Of a stretch of 64,000 nt of DNA, positions 24,653-33,439 are shown piece after piece (the first letter of the stretch is position 1; each line of letters starts with the position of its first letter). A program made the translations under genes and the position numbers. Location: positions 1 through 64,000 of the forward strand of contig JAGIBL010000005.1 of NCBI GenBank assembly GCA_017744365.1. The letters run 5' to 3'. The notes under the pieces were generated by a model. It was not told the origin of the DNA, did no database searches, and saw nothing but the letters and a program-made list of their open reading frames with translations. Origin of the DNA: Nocardioidaceae bacterium. GTDB taxonomy: Bacteria; Actinomycetota; Actinomycetes; Propionibacteriales; Nocardioidaceae.

Positions 24653-25558
24653 ATGACCGCGACCGTGCCCGGCGACACCGCCCTCGTCGAGCGCCTGCTG
24701 AAGTCCTCGGCCCGGCACTCCTACGACCCGGACGTCGACCTCGACTGGGACGCCGAGCCGGTGCCCGGGCTGTGGTGGATGCAGCCGGAGCGGATGTCGC
24801 TCTACGGCACGCCGCTGTGGGACCGGCTGACCGAGGAGCAGCGGATCACCCTGTCCCAGCACGAGGTCGCCTCCATCGCCAGCGTCGGTCTCTGGTTCGA
24901 GATCGTGCTGATGCAGGTGCTGCTCAAGGATGTCTACCGCAGCGACCCGACCTCACCGCGCACGCACTACGCCCTCACCGAGATCGCCGACGAGTGCCGG
25001 CACTCGACCATGTTCGGCCGCGCCATCGGGCGGTTCGGGGTGCCGGCGTACGGGCCGCGCAAGCCGCTCTACAACATCGCGAAGATCGTGCCCACGGTGC
25101 TGCGCGGACCGAGCGCGTACGCCGCCATCCTGCTCGGCGAGGAGCCGGTGGACCGCTGGCAGCGCGACTCGATGAACGACGAGCGGCTGCAGCCGCTGAT
25201 CCGGATGGTCTCGCGCATCCACGTGCTCGAGGAGGCCCGGCACGTCACCTTCGCCCGCGACGAGCTGGAGAAGTCGATGGGCGGGCTGTCCAGGGCCGAG
25301 CTGCTCTGGCACCAGAGCATCGCGGCGCAGGCGGCGTACGCGACCATGCGCGGCCTGGTGCACCCGGAGGTGTACGCCAGCGTGGGCATCGACCCGATGG
25401 AGGGCCGCCGGGCCGCCCTGTCGAACCCGCACTACCGGGAGACGATCGCCTGGATGGGCGAGAAGGTGGTGCCCTACCTCGACGAGCAGGGGCTCATCCC
25501 GGCGAGCGGGCGCAACCGGAGGATCTGGCAGGCGTCCTTCCTTCTGCGCAAGGACTGA
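24653..25558 (+). CDS. AurF-like diiron oxygenase (301 aa)
   Basis: Ferritin-like four-helix protein with carboxylate/His ligands: EVASIASVGLWFE, ALTEIADECRHSTMFGRAIG and VLEEARHVTFARDE (EExxH). This pattern is that of the AurF/CmlI group, which oxidises aryl amines to nitro groups or hydroxylates other substrates. Length is normal. No biosynthetic cluster surrounds it, so a catabolic or detoxifying role controlled by TetR is more likely than antibiotic synthesis. The actual substrate is unknown. Confidence 0.8.
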   Translation: MTATVPGDTALVERLLKSSARHSYDPDVDLDWDAEPVPGLWWMQPERMSLYGTPLWDRLTEEQRITLSQHEVASIASVGLWFEIVLMQVLLKDVYRSDPTSPRTHYALTEIADECRHSTMFGRAIGRFGVPAYGPRKPLYNIAKIVPTVLRGPSAYAAILLGEEPVDRWQRDSMNDERLQPLIRMVSRIHVLEEARHVTFARDELEKSMGGLSRAELLWHQSIAAQAAYATMRGLVHPEVYASVGIDPMEGRRAALSNPHYRETIAWMGEKVVPYLDEQGLIPASGRNRRIWQASFLLRKD

Positions 25559-25577
25559 TCGCCCGCCGTACGGCGCC

Positions 25578-26342
25578 TCAGAGCACCTTCGAGAGGAACC
25601 GCTGTGTCCGCTCGTGCTGCGGGTTGGCCAGCACCTCGTGCGGGTCGCCCTCCTCGACGATCACGCCGCCGTCCATGAAGACGAGCTTGTCGCCGACCTC
25701 ACGGGCGAAGCCCATCTCGTGGGTGACGACCATCATCGTCATGCCCTCCTCGGCGAGCTGGCGCATCACGTCGAGCACGTCGCCGACGAGCTCGGGGTCG
25801 AGCGCGCTGGTGGGCTCGTCGAAGAGCATCATGTCCGGGTTCATCGAGAGTGCCCGGGCGATCGCGACGCGCTGCTGCTGGCCGCCGGAGAGGTGCGCCG
25901 GGTAGGCGTTCTCCTTCTCGGCCAAGCCGACCTTGGCGAGGTTCTTGCGGGCGACCTCGACGGCCTCGGACTTGGAGCGCCGGCGGACCTTGCGCTGCGC
26001 GACGGTGAGGTTGTCGAGCACCGTCATGTGCGGGAACAGGTTGAACTGCTGGAACACCATCCCGATCCGGCTGCGGACCTTGTCCAGGTCCGTCTCGTCG
26101 TCGCAGATGTCCACGCCCTCGACGAAGATCTGCCCGGAGGTCGGCTCCTCGAGCCGGTTCACGCAGCGCAGCAGCGTCGACTTGCCCGAGCCGGACGGCC
26201 CGATGACGCAGACGACCTGGCCGGCGTCGACGTGGAAGTCGATGCCCTTGAGCACCTCGTTGTCGCCGAAGTACTTGTGCAGCTGCCGCACCTCGATGGC
26301 GCGCTGGGTGCCGTTCATCGTCTCTCCGCTCATGTCCGTCAC
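25578..26342 (-). CDS. Polar amino-acid ABC transporter, ATP-binding protein (254 aa)
   Basis: Complete ABC ATPase: Walker [11 protein letters not shown]-loop [15 protein letters not shown], signature [15 protein letters not shown], Walker [15 protein letters not shown], switch His [12 protein letters not shown]. The sequence is that of the GlnQ/HisP class. It is the last gene of the leftward operon binding protein - permease - ATPase. Substrate likely glutamine, glutamate or another polar amino acid. Confidence 0.9.
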   Translation of the reverse strand: MTDMSGETMNGTQRAIEVRQLHKYFGDNEVLKGIDFHVDAGQVVCVIGPSGSGKSTLLRCVNRLEEPTSGQIFVEGVDICDDETDLDKVRSRIGMVFQQFNLFPHMTVLDNLTVAQRKVRRRSKSEAVEVARKNLAKVGLAEKENAYPAHLSGGQQQRVAIARALSMNPDMMLFDEPTSALDPELVGDVLDVMRQLAEEGMTMMVVTHEMGFAREVGDKLVFMDGGVIVEEGDPHEVLANPQHERTQRFLSKVL

Positions 26343-26349
26343 CGCGTCC

Positions 26350-27135
26350 TCACCGGGCCCTCTGCTGACGCTTCTCCATCCACGCCACCAGGCGGGTGAG
26401 CGGGAGGGCGATCGCCAGGTACATCAGCGCGATCGCGAGCAGCGGCGACGGGTTGGCGTACGTGTTGAGGCCGTTCTGGCCGAGCGCGGTCAGGTCGAGC
26501 TGGTTGTCCTGCATGCCGACGGCGCTGAGCAGCGCGGTGTCCTTGACCAGCAGCACGAACTCGTTGGTCAGCGGCGGGATCACGATCCGCACCGCCTGGG
26601 GAAGCACGACCGTGACCATGGTCCGGGCCGAGCTCATGCCCAGCGACCGGGCCGCTTCGGTCTGGCCCTTGGGCACCGCCTGGATGCCGGCCCGCAGGGT
26701 CTCGGCCATGTACGCCGAGGAGACCATGATGAGGCCGATCAGGCCGCCGCCGACCGGGCCGCCCGGCGGGCTCCAGCCGAACGCGAGCGGCACGCCGAGT
26801 CCCATGAAGATGATGACCACCAGGGCGGGCAGGCCTCGGAAGAACTCGATGTAGCCGGTCGCGATCCAGCGGTAGCCGAGGATCGGGGAGAGCTTCATCA
26901 GCGCGAGGACCAGCGCAAGCGTCAGACCACCGGCGAACGCGATCGCCGTGTACCAGATCGTGTTCTTTGCGCCCTTGGTGACGATGTCCGGCCAGAGGGC
27001 CTTCCAGGTGTCTCCGTCGAAGAAGTTCACCTTGACCGTGTGCCAGTCCGCCGTGAAGGCGACGGCAAGGACGATCACGATGAGCACGCCGTACAGACTG
27101 AGGTGGGTCAGACGCCTGCGCTGGCTCCGCTTCAC
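26350..27135 (-). CDS. Polar amino-acid ABC transporter permease (261 aa)
   Basis: About five membrane segments with the HisM/GlnP-type signature [20 protein letters not shown], followed by the EAA-loop [21 protein letters not shown] single permease gene implies a homodimer. It lies between the binding protein and the ATPase with short gaps, as one operon. Confidence 0.9.
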   Translation of the reverse strand: MKRSQRRRLTHLSLYGVLIVIVLAVAFTADWHTVKVNFFDGDTWKALWPDIVTKGAKNTIWYTAIAFAGGLTLALVLALMKLSPILGYRWIATGYIEFFRGLPALVVIIFMGLGVPLAFGWSPPGGPVGGGLIGLIMVSSAYMAETLRAGIQAVPKGQTEAARSLGMSSARTMVTVVLPQAVRIVIPPLTNEFVLLVKDTALLSAVGMQDNQLDLTALGQNGLNTYANPSPLLAIALMYLAIALPLTRLVAWMEKRQQRAR

Positions 27136-27164
27136 GCTGCTCTCCTAGGGGTAGTGCCGACGGG

Positions 27165-27980
27165 TCAGCTGAAGTACTTGTCGTAGATCGTCTGGTACTT
27201 GCCGCTGTCCCGCAGACCCTGGAGCGCCTTGTCCACGGCGTCGACGAGGTTCTTGTCGTCCTGGTTCATCGCGAAGCCGTAGCTCTCGTCGGTGTCGTAC
27301 TGCTCGACGATGGTGAACTTGCCCGGCTGCTTCGGGTCCTTCTGGTGGTCGAGGTTGACCGGGAGGTCCTGCAGCAGTGCGTCGACGGTGCCGCCCTTGA
27401 TCGCGGTGTACATCTCGCCGTCGCTCGGGAAGACGACCAGCTTGGCGCCCTTGGCGTTCTCGCGGGCGTAGCTCTCGCCGGTGGTGCCCTTCTGCACGCC
27501 GACCTTCTTGCCGTCCAGGTCGCCGATGGCCTTGATCGAGGAACCGGCCGGGACCAGCAGCGACTGCTTGGAGTCGTAGTACGGCTCGCTGAGGGCCATC
27601 ACCTTCTTGCGCTCGTCGGTGATGGTCATCGCGCTCGCGACCAGGTCGCACTGCTTGGCCTTGATGGCCAGGCCGCTCTTGAGGGCGTCGAAGGAGGAGT
27701 CCTTGATCGCCACCTTGACCTTGAGGTCGTCGGCGACCGCGGAGATCACGTCGACGTCGAAGCCCTTGAAGCCGGACGGCGCGGACTTGTCGAAGTCCTC
27801 GAACGGCGGGTACGGCACGTCCGAGCACACGGTGAGCGTGCCGGACTTGATCAGGCCGAGGTCGCTGCCGGATCCGGCCGACCCCTTCTTGTCCCCGTCG
27901 TCGGAGCTGCCGCACGCGGTCAGCGCGAGGCCGAGCGCCGACGCCAGCGCGAGTGCCTTGAACACGTTGGTCTTGGTCAT
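27165..27980 (-). CDS. Amino-acid-binding lipoprotein (271 aa)
   Basis: A lipobox (LALTACGSS, Cys23) anchors it; the mature part is a bacterial family-3 solute-binding protein: GTLTVCSDVPYPPFEDFD, FKGFDVDVISAVADDLKVKV, then VASAMTITDERKKVMALSEP. It catches the amino acid outside the membrane and hands it to the permease. First gene of the leftward operon; the 74-base gap upstream should hold the promoter. Confidence 0.9.
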   Translation of the reverse strand: MTKTNVFKALALASALGLALTACGSSDDGDKKGSAGSGSDLGLIKSGTLTVCSDVPYPPFEDFDKSAPSGFKGFDVDVISAVADDLKVKVAIKDSSFDALKSGLAIKAKQCDLVASAMTITDERKKVMALSEPYYDSKQSLLVPAGSSIKAIGDLDGKKVGVQKGTTGESYARENAKGAKLVVFPSDGEMYTAIKGGTVDALLQDLPVNLDHQKDPKQPGKFTIVEQYDTDESYGFAMNQDDKNLVDAVDKALQGLRDSGKYQTIYDKYFS

Positions 27981-28054
27981 GCGCAGCACCCTAGACCGGG
28001 GTTCGTCCGCGCGGACATCGACCTGTGACGCGTTTTGGTCCCGTATCCGAGACG

Positions 28055-29230
28055 TTATAGAGCGACCACATTCCGGACTTGTCGGACTCGCAATGCCCAG
28101 AGGGCGCCCAGGAGGGCCACGATGGCCGCGGTGGCGAAGGCGGTGCGCAGGCTCGCGGCCCCCGCGACCAGGCCCAGCAGGATCGGGCCGCCGCCGAGCC
28201 CGAGGTCCAGGAAGATGCTCGCGGTCCCGGACGCGGCGCCGCGGTCGCGGGTTGTGGCGGTCGCGAAGATCGCCGTGAAGAAGGCGGGGGTGCTCACCGT
28301 GACGCCGAGCGCCAGGAGGGCGGTGCCGAGGTACATCCCCGCGGGCTCCGCCCACAGCGCCACCACCGTCAGCCCGGCGGCGATGGTGGTCAGCGCGCCG
28401 GCGCCGAGCACCAGTGGCGGATGCCGGTCCATGTACCGGGCCAGGGTCAGCCGCAGCAGCACCACGAGCAGGCCGTAGCAGAGCAGCGGCAGGCTGCTGT
28501 TCTCGATGCCGAGATCCTCGGCCTGCAAAGCCGCGAACGCCAGGAACCCGCCGACGGCGACCAGCGAGGTGAAGAAGGCGACGGCGGCCGGTACGGCGGG
28601 CCGGTGGATCATCGCCGCCGGGGGACCGGCCGGTCTGGTCCGGGTGCCGGTCTCGCCGAGAAGAAGGACGACGAGGGCGCCTGCGGCGGCGAGCAGCCCG
28701 GCTCCCCACCAGGCCTCGTCGTAGCCGAGGTTCTCCACCAGCACCTCGCCCAGCGGTGGTCCGAGTGCGAGCCCGAGGTAGAGGCCGAGGGAGTTGTAGC
28801 TGGTGGCCTCGCCCATCCGCCCGGCCGGCACGATGTCGATGAGCGCGGCCAGCGAGGCCACGAAGAAGGCCGCCTCGCCGACGCCGAGCAGCAGCCGCAG
28901 GCCGATCACACTGGCCAGACTGTCGGCGGTCGCGGTCAGGCTGAGCCCCATGAACGCGAGCAGGGATCCGCCGACCAGCAAGGGTCGCCGTCCGACGGTG
29001 TCGCACAGGCGGCCGGCCAGCGGGCGCAGCAGCAGCGCCGCGATCGCGAACGCGCCGAACGCGATCCCGGCCTGACGGTCGCTGCCGCCCAGTGGCCCGG
29101 TCACGTAGAGAGGCAGCGTGTAGACCGCGACGCCCACCGCGGTGAAGTAGGCCAGGTCCGCGACGCTCAGCAGCACGAACCCGCGGCTGAGCAGCGGCTC
29201 CGGTGACGCGACCCCGGTGTACTCCGGCAC
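28055..29230 (-). CDS. MFS transporter (391 aa)
   Basis: Twelve predicted membrane segments, N-terminal half with RPLAGRLCDTVGRRPLLVGG (MFS motif A). The GEAAFFVASLAALIDIVPAG and YLGLALGPPLGEVL segments resemble sugar/drug efflux members. It follows fahA by only 19 bases on the same strand, so it may belong to the homogentisate operon, e.g. as an aromatic-acid transporter. That role is inferred from position alone. Confidence 0.8.
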   Translation of the reverse strand: MPEYTGVASPEPLLSRGFVLLSVADLAYFTAVGVAVYTLPLYVTGPLGGSDRQAGIAFGAFAIAALLLRPLAGRLCDTVGRRPLLVGGSLLAFMGLSLTATADSLASVIGLRLLLGVGEAAFFVASLAALIDIVPAGRMGEATSYNSLGLYLGLALGPPLGEVLVENLGYDEAWWGAGLLAAAGALVVLLLGETGTRTRPAGPPAAMIHRPAVPAAVAFFTSLVAVGGFLAFAALQAEDLGIENSSLPLLCYGLLVVLLRLTLARYMDRHPPLVLGAGALTTIAAGLTVVALWAEPAGMYLGTALLALGVTVSTPAFFTAIFATATTRDRGAASGTASIFLDLGLGGGPILLGLVAGAASLRTAFATAAIVALLGALWALRVRQVRNVVAL

Positions 29231-29249
29231 GCGCCGATCATCTCGCCTG

Positions 29250-30464
29250 TCAGGGGCGCGCGGGAAGAATCGTGCCCCGCACCTCGCCGAGCGCGATCCG
29301 GCCGCCGAGCGTCCCCGGGGCTGTGGACCGCAGGATCACCTCGTCGCCGTCCTCGAGGAAGGTGCGCCCGTTCCCGAACGGCTCCTGCCCGCCCCAGGAG
29401 AGCTCCAGGAACGAGCCGCGCTGCTCGCGCTCGTCGCCGCTGATGGTGCCGCTGGCGAACAGGTCGCCGGTGCGCAGCGAGGCGCCGTTGGAGCTCAGGT
29501 GCGCGAGCATCTGGGCCGGCGACCAGTACATCGCGGCGTACGGCGGACGGCTGACCACCTCGCCGTTGAGCAGCACCTCGACGGCGACGTCGTAGCCGGC
29601 CGGTTCGTCGACCCGCAGGTACGGCAGTGGCGGGGGCTCCTGCCCGGGCAGTGGCACCCGCGCGCCCTCGAGCGCGGCCAGCGGGGTGACCCAGGCCGAG
29701 ACCGAGGTGGCGAAGGACTTGCCGAGGAACGGGCCGAGCGGCACGTACTCCCACGCCTGCAGGTCGCGCGCGGACCAGTCGTTGACGACCGTGACGCCGA
29801 AGACGTGGTCGGCGAACGCGCTCGTCGCGACCGTCGACCCCAGGTCCGACGGGGTGCCGACGACGAAGCCGAGCTCGGCCTCGATGTCGAGGCGCGTACT
29901 GGGCCCGTACGCCGGTCCGGCCTCGCCCTTCCGCTGGCCGGTGGGCCGGACCACGTCGGTGCCCGAGACGACGATCGTGCCCGCGCGCCCGTGGTAGCCG
30001 ATGGGCAGGTGCCGCCAGTTCGGCAGCAGCGCGTCGCCGTCGGGGCGGAACATCCTGCCCACGTTGGTGGCGTGCTGGATCGAGCAGTAGAAGTCGACGT
30101 AGTCGGCCACCTCGAACGGCAGCAGCATGCGGACCTCGTCGACCGGGCGCAGGTGCGGCTCGACGACGTCGCGCTCGGGAGCCTCGGTGAGCAGCCGGGT
30201 CAGCCAGGTGCGCACCGACGCCCACGCGCTCGGCCCCAGCGCCATCAGCGCGTTGAGCGAGGGCTGGTTGAACACGTCGTGGACGTCGAGCATCTCGGCC
30301 GCGGCCACCGGGGCCACGTCGAGGACCTGGTCGCCGATCCGGACACCCACGCGGGGCTCCTCCTCGTCGACCGCGAAGACGCCGTAGGGCAGGTTGTCGA
30401 CGTCGTACGGCGAGCCGTCGGCGCCCTCGACCCACGTCGGGCGCGTCTCCGTTCCCGTGCTCAT
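29250..30464 (-). CDS. fahA: Fumarylacetoacetase (404 aa)
   Basis: Typical long FAH: N-terminal SH3-like part (residues 1-110), then the catalytic barrel with YVDFYCSIQHATNVGRMFRP, PIGYHGRAGTIVVSGTDV, DIEAELGFVVG and GVTVVNDWSARDLQAWEYVP. It hydrolyses fumarylacetoacetate to fumarate and acetoacetate, the last step of tyrosine degradation. ATG 30464 overlaps the stop of the upstream unknown gene (ATGA). Confidence 0.95.
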   Translation of the reverse strand: MSTGTETRPTWVEGADGSPYDVDNLPYGVFAVDEEEPRVGVRIGDQVLDVAPVAAAEMLDVHDVFNQPSLNALMALGPSAWASVRTWLTRLLTEAPERDVVEPHLRPVDEVRMLLPFEVADYVDFYCSIQHATNVGRMFRPDGDALLPNWRHLPIGYHGRAGTIVVSGTDVVRPTGQRKGEAGPAYGPSTRLDIEAELGFVVGTPSDLGSTVATSAFADHVFGVTVVNDWSARDLQAWEYVPLGPFLGKSFATSVSAWVTPLAALEGARVPLPGQEPPPLPYLRVDEPAGYDVAVEVLLNGEVVSRPPYAAMYWSPAQMLAHLSSNGASLRTGDLFASGTISGDEREQRGSFLELSWGGQEPFGNGRTFLEDGDEVILRSTAPGTLGGRIALGEVRGTILPARP

Positions 30465-31333
30465 GCGTGCACCTCCAGCAGCCCGAGCTCGACCAGGTCG
30501 TCGTGCGGCTCCAGGATCGAGCACGAACCCAGCCCGGTGAACCAGCGCCGGGTGCGGGCCAGCTCCTCGACGTCGAGGCCCTCGAGCAGGGCCACGGCGG
30601 ACTCCTCGGCGAGCACGTCGGAGGCGTCCCGGCCGTCCAGGCTCGCGCGGGTGGCGAGCAGCACGTTGAGGAAGCCGTGGTGGGTCAGGCCGGTCTCCGG
30701 GTCGACGTGCCGGACCGCGTGGTGCAGGCCGGCGGTGCACTTGAAGGCCAGCTCGCGGTCCAGCGCGGCGCCGATGGCGTCGGCCAGCTCGCCGCAGGTC
30801 GGGAACGCGTCCTGCTCGACGCCGCCGGTGCGGAACTTGGCGCGCATGCCGTCGCGCATCGCGAGCTCGTCGAGGGCCGCCAGCCAGCCCGAGGTCGGCT
30901 CCCCGCGCAGCCGCGGTGGTTCGACGTACACCTCGACGCCGTCCAGCTCGGCGGCCAGCTGGTCGACCGCGGTGAGCACCCGCCGGGCGTTGTGCGCCAG
31001 GTCGTCCTCGTCGCGCAGCGCGATCTCGACCGCCGCGAGCCGGGTGGTCGGGGCCCGCGTCGCCCAGCGGACGCCGCCCTCGATGGCGCCGGCGCCACCG
31101 GTGACGACGAGGTTGAGGTCGAGCACGGCGTCGTCGTCGCGGTCGTCGAGCACGTCGATCAGCTCGGGCAGCCGCACGTCGCTGACCACGAAGCCGCCGA
31201 CCAGGTCCGCGTACTCGCTGGCCCGGTGATCGCGGTACTCGGCCACCGCCCGGTCCAGCGGGGCGTTGCCCGGGGGGAAGATCGCGGCGTCGTCGACGAA
31301 TCCATGCAGCCAGTCGGGGATCACGGTTGCCAC
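30461..31333 (-). CDS. Conserved protein of the homogentisate operon (290 aa)
   Basis: No assigned function. The C-terminal half contains the strongly patterned block MRAKFRTGGVEQDAFP, then LAFKCTAGLHHAVRH and GFLNVLLA; the Lys-x-Arg-x-Gly-Gly and Lys-x-TAGLHH motifs look like strand-end active-site residues of a TIM barrel. The N-terminus (VDDAAIFPPGNAPLDRAVAE) is also conserved in relatives that I recall as hypotheticals. Coupled to fahA and divergent from hmgA over 29 bases, it is probably an enzyme of the same pathway; a maleylacetoacetate isomerase gene is otherwise missing here. Confidence 0.7.
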   Translation of the reverse strand: MATVIPDWLHGFVDDAAIFPPGNAPLDRAVAEYRDHRASEYADLVGGFVVSDVRLPELIDVLDDRDDDAVLDLNLVVTGGAGAIEGGVRWATRAPTTRLAAVEIALRDEDDLAHNARRVLTAVDQLAAELDGVEVYVEPPRLRGEPTSGWLAALDELAMRDGMRAKFRTGGVEQDAFPTCGELADAIGAALDRELAFKCTAGLHHAVRHVDPETGLTHHGFLNVLLATRASLDGRDASDVLAEESAVALLEGLDVEELARTRRWFTGLGSCSILEPHDDLVELGLLEVHA

Positions 31334-31362
31334 GCTAGAGCACGGCTTGAGAGTGTGATGCC

Positions 31363-32562
31363 GTGGCCTATTACAAACACGTCGGAGATGTGCCCCGCAC
31401 CCGTCACACCGCTTTCCGCGACGAGACCGGCCGGCTCCGGTACGAGGAGCTGATGGGCGAGGAGGGCTTCTCGTCCGACTCCTCGCTGCTCTACCACCGG
31501 AGCGTGCCCTCGGCGATCGTGGACAGCCAGGTCTGGGAGCTGCCCGACCAGAGCACCACGCCGAACCACCCGCTCAAGCCCCGGCACCTGCGGCTGCACC
31601 AGCTCCGCACCGGCGACCTGTCGGCGGACCCGGTCACCCACCGGCGGCTGATCCTGGGCAACGGCGACGTGCGGATCTCCTACGTGGTCGCCGACGGCGT
31701 CTCGCCGCTGTACCGCAACGCCATCGGCGACGAGTGCGTGTACGTCGAGAGCGGGTCCGGCGTGGTCGAGACCGTCTTCGGCGCGCTGCGCTACCGCGAG
31801 GGCGACTACGTGGTGCTGCCGCGGGCGACCACGCACCGGTGGCTGCCCGCCGAGGTGAGCAGGCTGTACGCGATCGAGGCCAACAGCCACATCGCGCCGC
31901 CGAAGCGGTACCTGTCCCGCTACGGCCAGCTGCTCGAGCACGCGCCGTACTGCGAGCGCGACCTGCACGGGCCGGTCGAGCCGCTGCTGGCCGAGGGAAG
32001 CGACGTCGAGGTTCTCGTCAAGCACCGCGGCCAGGGCCCGGGCGGCATCGTCGGCTCCCGGCTCACCTACGCCGAGCACCCCTTCGACGTGGTCGGCTGG
32101 GACGGCTGCCTGTACCCGTACACGTTCAACATCGAGGACTACATGCCGATCACCGGCAAGGTGCACCAGCCGCCGCCGGTGCACCAGGTCTTCGAGGGCT
32201 ACAACTTCGTCGTCTGCAACTTCCTGCCCCGCAAGGTCGACTACCACGAGGGCTCGATCCCGGTGCCGTACTACCACTCGAACGTCGACTCCGACGAGGT
32301 GATGTTCTACGTCGGCGGCGACTACGAGGCGCGCAAGGGCAGCGGCATCGGCATCGGCTCGATCTCGCTGCACCCGGGCGGGCACGCGCACGGCCCGCAG
32401 CCCTCGGCGATCGAGGCGTCCATCGGGGTGGAGTTCTTCGACGAGGTCGCGGTCATGGTCGACACCTTCCGGCCGCTCGAGCTCGGCGAGGGCGGGCTGG
32501 CCGTCGAGGACCCCGCGTACGCCTGGAGCTGGGCCGGCCGAACCACCGCCGACCCGTCGTAA
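31363..32562 (+). CDS. hmgA: Homogentisate 1,2-dioxygenase (399 aa)
   Basis: Cupin-type ring-cleaving dioxygenase. The family blocks are present: YVESGSGVVETVFGALRYRE, VVLPRATTHRW, then the iron-site region VPYYHSNVDSDEVMFYVGG and HPGGHAHGPQPS near residues 300-350. It opens the homogentisate ring to maleylacetoacetate. The GTG at 31363 is the start used; RBS is weak. It shares a very short divergent promoter with the leftward fahA operon. Confidence 0.95.
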   Translation: MAYYKHVGDVPRTRHTAFRDETGRLRYEELMGEEGFSSDSSLLYHRSVPSAIVDSQVWELPDQSTTPNHPLKPRHLRLHQLRTGDLSADPVTHRRLILGNGDVRISYVVADGVSPLYRNAIGDECVYVESGSGVVETVFGALRYREGDYVVLPRATTHRWLPAEVSRLYAIEANSHIAPPKRYLSRYGQLLEHAPYCERDLHGPVEPLLAEGSDVEVLVKHRGQGPGGIVGSRLTYAEHPFDVVGWDGCLYPYTFNIEDYMPITGKVHQPPPVHQVFEGYNFVVCNFLPRKVDYHEGSIPVPYYHSNVDSDEVMFYVGGDYEARKGSGIGIGSISLHPGGHAHGPQPSAIEASIGVEFFDEVAVMVDTFRPLELGEGGLAVEDPAYAWSWAGRTTADPS

Positions 32563-32577
32563 AAGCGCACGTGTTTG

Positions 32578-32664
32578 GCGCTGACCTGGCGCAAAGGTGC
32601 ACGTACACGCGCACCTTTGCGCCAGGTCAGCGCAATTACAGGGACCTTTGCGCCGGGTCGGCGA
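32578..32664. repeat. 23-bp perfect inverted repeat plus a third direct copy
   Basis: The arms at 32578-32600 and 32611-32633 are perfectly complementary over 23 bases (core CTGGCGCAAAGGTGC), separated by 10 bases. A third copy of the right arm lies at 32642-32664 with four mismatches, inside the last codons of the ECF gene. The hairpin can terminate both convergent genes (hmgA and EcfS). The additional copy points to a repeated element of REP/MITE type rather than a simple terminator. Confidence 0.7.
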
Positions 32665-33439
32665 AGACAACGGGGGCATCGAAACGGGCCTGGCGCAGGC
32701 TTCGTCGTAGGGCGCGCAGCAGTGACCCGCTGGCGAGCAGGGTGAGCGCGGCGGTGAGCAGACCGCGGGGCAGGTCCCAGGCCAGCGACGTGGTCACGTA
32801 GAACACCGCGTAGTGACCCAGGTTCACCGCCGCGCCGCCGCCGGGGACGAAGCCGGCGCCCGCCGGGGCCGAGTCGCCGAGGAACGGCCAGAACCAGAGG
32901 TTCATCACCACGCCGTACGCGAGCCCGCAGACCAGCCCGTACGCCGTGAGCATCCAGCGCTCGCGGCGGCCGGTGGCGGCCGGCAGCAGGCCCGCGCCCA
33001 GGCACACCCAGCCGGCCGCGATCATCTGGAACGGCGTCCACGGCCCGACCCCGGCGGTGAGGAACGCCGAGGCGAGCAGGGCCAGCGCCCCGAGCAGGAA
33101 GCCGAGACTGGCTCCGAGCACCCGGCCGGCCACCACGAGCAGGAAGAACATCGGCTCCAGCCCGGCGGTCCCGGCCGAGAGCACCCGCAGCGAGCCGCCG
33201 GCCGCGGCCAGCACGCCGAGCACCGCGACCGTCTTCGCGTCGACCCCGCCCGAAGTCATCTCCGCGAGCAGGGCGAGCGCCATCAGGCCCATCAGCGCGA
33301 CGAAGAGGAAGGACGCGTCGGTGCTGTGCCCCATCTGGCTCAGCTCGGAGTCCGGCGAGGCCAGGAACGGCCAGCCGAAGGCGGCGACCCCGACCAGGAG
33401 GACCAGCACCATCACCACCCGCGTCCGCCACGAGCTCAT
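32636..33439 (-). CDS. ECF transporter substrate-binding (S) component (267 aa)
   Basis: A membrane protein with about six to seven segments; MSSWRTRVVMVLVLLVGVAA begins the first. It ends ...FADPAQRSL within the 32642 repeat. ATG 33439 overlaps the stop of the ATPase gene. Position in a four-gene ECF operon behind a cobalamin riboswitch suggests that the substrate is cobalamin, a precursor or cobalt-related. The S component alone does not show which. Confidence 0.75.
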   Translation of the reverse strand: MSSWRTRVVMVLVLLVGVAAFGWPFLASPDSELSQMGHSTDASFLFVALMGLMALALLAEMTSGGVDAKTVAVLGVLAAAGGSLRVLSAGTAGLEPMFFLLVVAGRVLGASLGFLLGALALLASAFLTAGVGPWTPFQMIAAGWVCLGAGLLPAATGRRERWMLTAYGLVCGLAYGVVMNLWFWPFLGDSAPAGAGFVPGGGAAVNLGHYAVFYVTTSLAWDLPRGLLTAALTLLASGSLLRALRRSLRQARFDAPVVFADPAQRSL

